Below are positions 13,636 through 13,720 of a stretch of DNA of 13,720 nucleotides, piece after piece (within the stretch, counting starts at the first letter, position 1; each line of letters opens with the position of its first letter). The stretch spans positions 1-13,720 of the forward strand of contig CAMJEC010000022.1 of the NCBI GenBank assembly GCA_946404585.1, in the 5' to 3' direction. A program made the position numbers and the translations under genes. The notes beneath the pieces were generated by a model. That model saw only the letters and a program-made list of their open reading frames with translations, ran no database searches and had not been told where the DNA came from. This stretch comes from an uncultured Caryophanales bacterium. GTDB taxonomy: Bacteria > Bacillota_I > Bacilli_A > RFN20 > CAG-826.

Positions 13636-13720
13636 TGAAAATAATCGTTCTTTCAATAACCCCATATAAAGAAAAAGATGGGATAGTGAACGCTATCTCA
13701 GAAAATGAATCTTTGACCTT
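13635..13720 (+). CDS. recO: DNA repair protein RecO, N-terminal fragment
   Basis: The ATG shares its A with the era stop (TAATG), and the frame runs off the right edge after 28 full codons. The visible start M-K-I-I-V-L-S-I-T-P-Y-K-E-K-D followed by G-I-V-N-A-I-S-E matches the N-terminal OB-fold opening of RecO (pattern V-L-x-x-x-P-Y-x-E-x-D-x-I/L-V). RecO loads RecA onto single-stranded DNA together with RecR. The era-recO order is conserved across Bacilli, which supports the call. Too little is present to judge whether the gene is intact. Confidence 0.85.
   Translation, partial: MKIIVLSITPYKEKDGIVNAISENESLT

Noticed and set aside
1..13720. CRISPR arrays, insertion sequences, tRNA or rRNA genes
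   Set aside because: No regularly spaced repeats, transposase-like frames, terminal inverted repeats or tRNA-like cloverleafs were seen by eye on either strand.

Overview
The window looks like chromosome from a low-GC member of the Bacilli/Firmicutes with the standard genetic code. TGG is used for Trp, and TGA is a genuine stop at the end of ybeY. Strong AGGAGG ribosome sites, the HrcA/CIRCE heat-shock circuit and large InlB/BspA-type surface lipoproteins fit a host- or gut-associated lineage, for example near Erysipelotrichales, RF39 or Acholeplasmatales. That placement is inference; no rRNA or tRNA gene is present to settle it.

Layout. (1) Bases 1-570 hold the 3' part of an HD-type phosphohydrolase-like gene. 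It meets, tail to tail, a small STAS-domain gene (567-866, minus). (2) Bases 956-2236 hold two adjacent, unrecognised membrane-protein genes, transcribed away from the STAS gene. (3) Bases 2237-2708 have no protein gene. They hold a weak terminator, a free-standing ~215-nt structured RNA unit with its own strong extended -10 promoter and intrinsic terminator, and the heat-shock promoter with a good CIRCE plus a second degenerate CIRCE. (4) Bases 2709-7362 are the classical hrcA-grpE-dnaK-dnaJ operon, with a strong hairpin between dnaK and dnaJ and a terminator after dnaJ. (5) Bases 7469-10546 encode a 1025-residue lipoprotein with a long coiled-coil stalk, two InlB-type repeats, a CBM6/35-like module and two BspA-type leucine-rich blocks. 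(6) Bases 10663-11877 encode a C39 peptidase fused to six membrane helices that look like an ABC-exporter membrane domain, but with no ATPase. (7) Bases 11897-13720 are the conserved ybeY-cdd-era-recO cluster; recO runs off the right edge.

How the parts work together. HrcA should repress its own operon through the two operators, and GrpE, DnaK and DnaJ form the Hsp70 machine. YbeY and Era both act in 16S rRNA/30S maturation. The remaining genes are accessory surface, membrane or signalling functions.

The strongest candidate for something not yet described is the structured RNA at about 2353-2568. It has an 11-bp long-range helix, several hairpins, CAAAG in three apical loops and an unpaired CCUCCUU like the 16S anti-Shine-Dalgarno tail. 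Next come the ATPase-less C39/six-helix protein and a recurring leaderless arrangement, with a -10 box 6-7 nt before the ATG at three genes.
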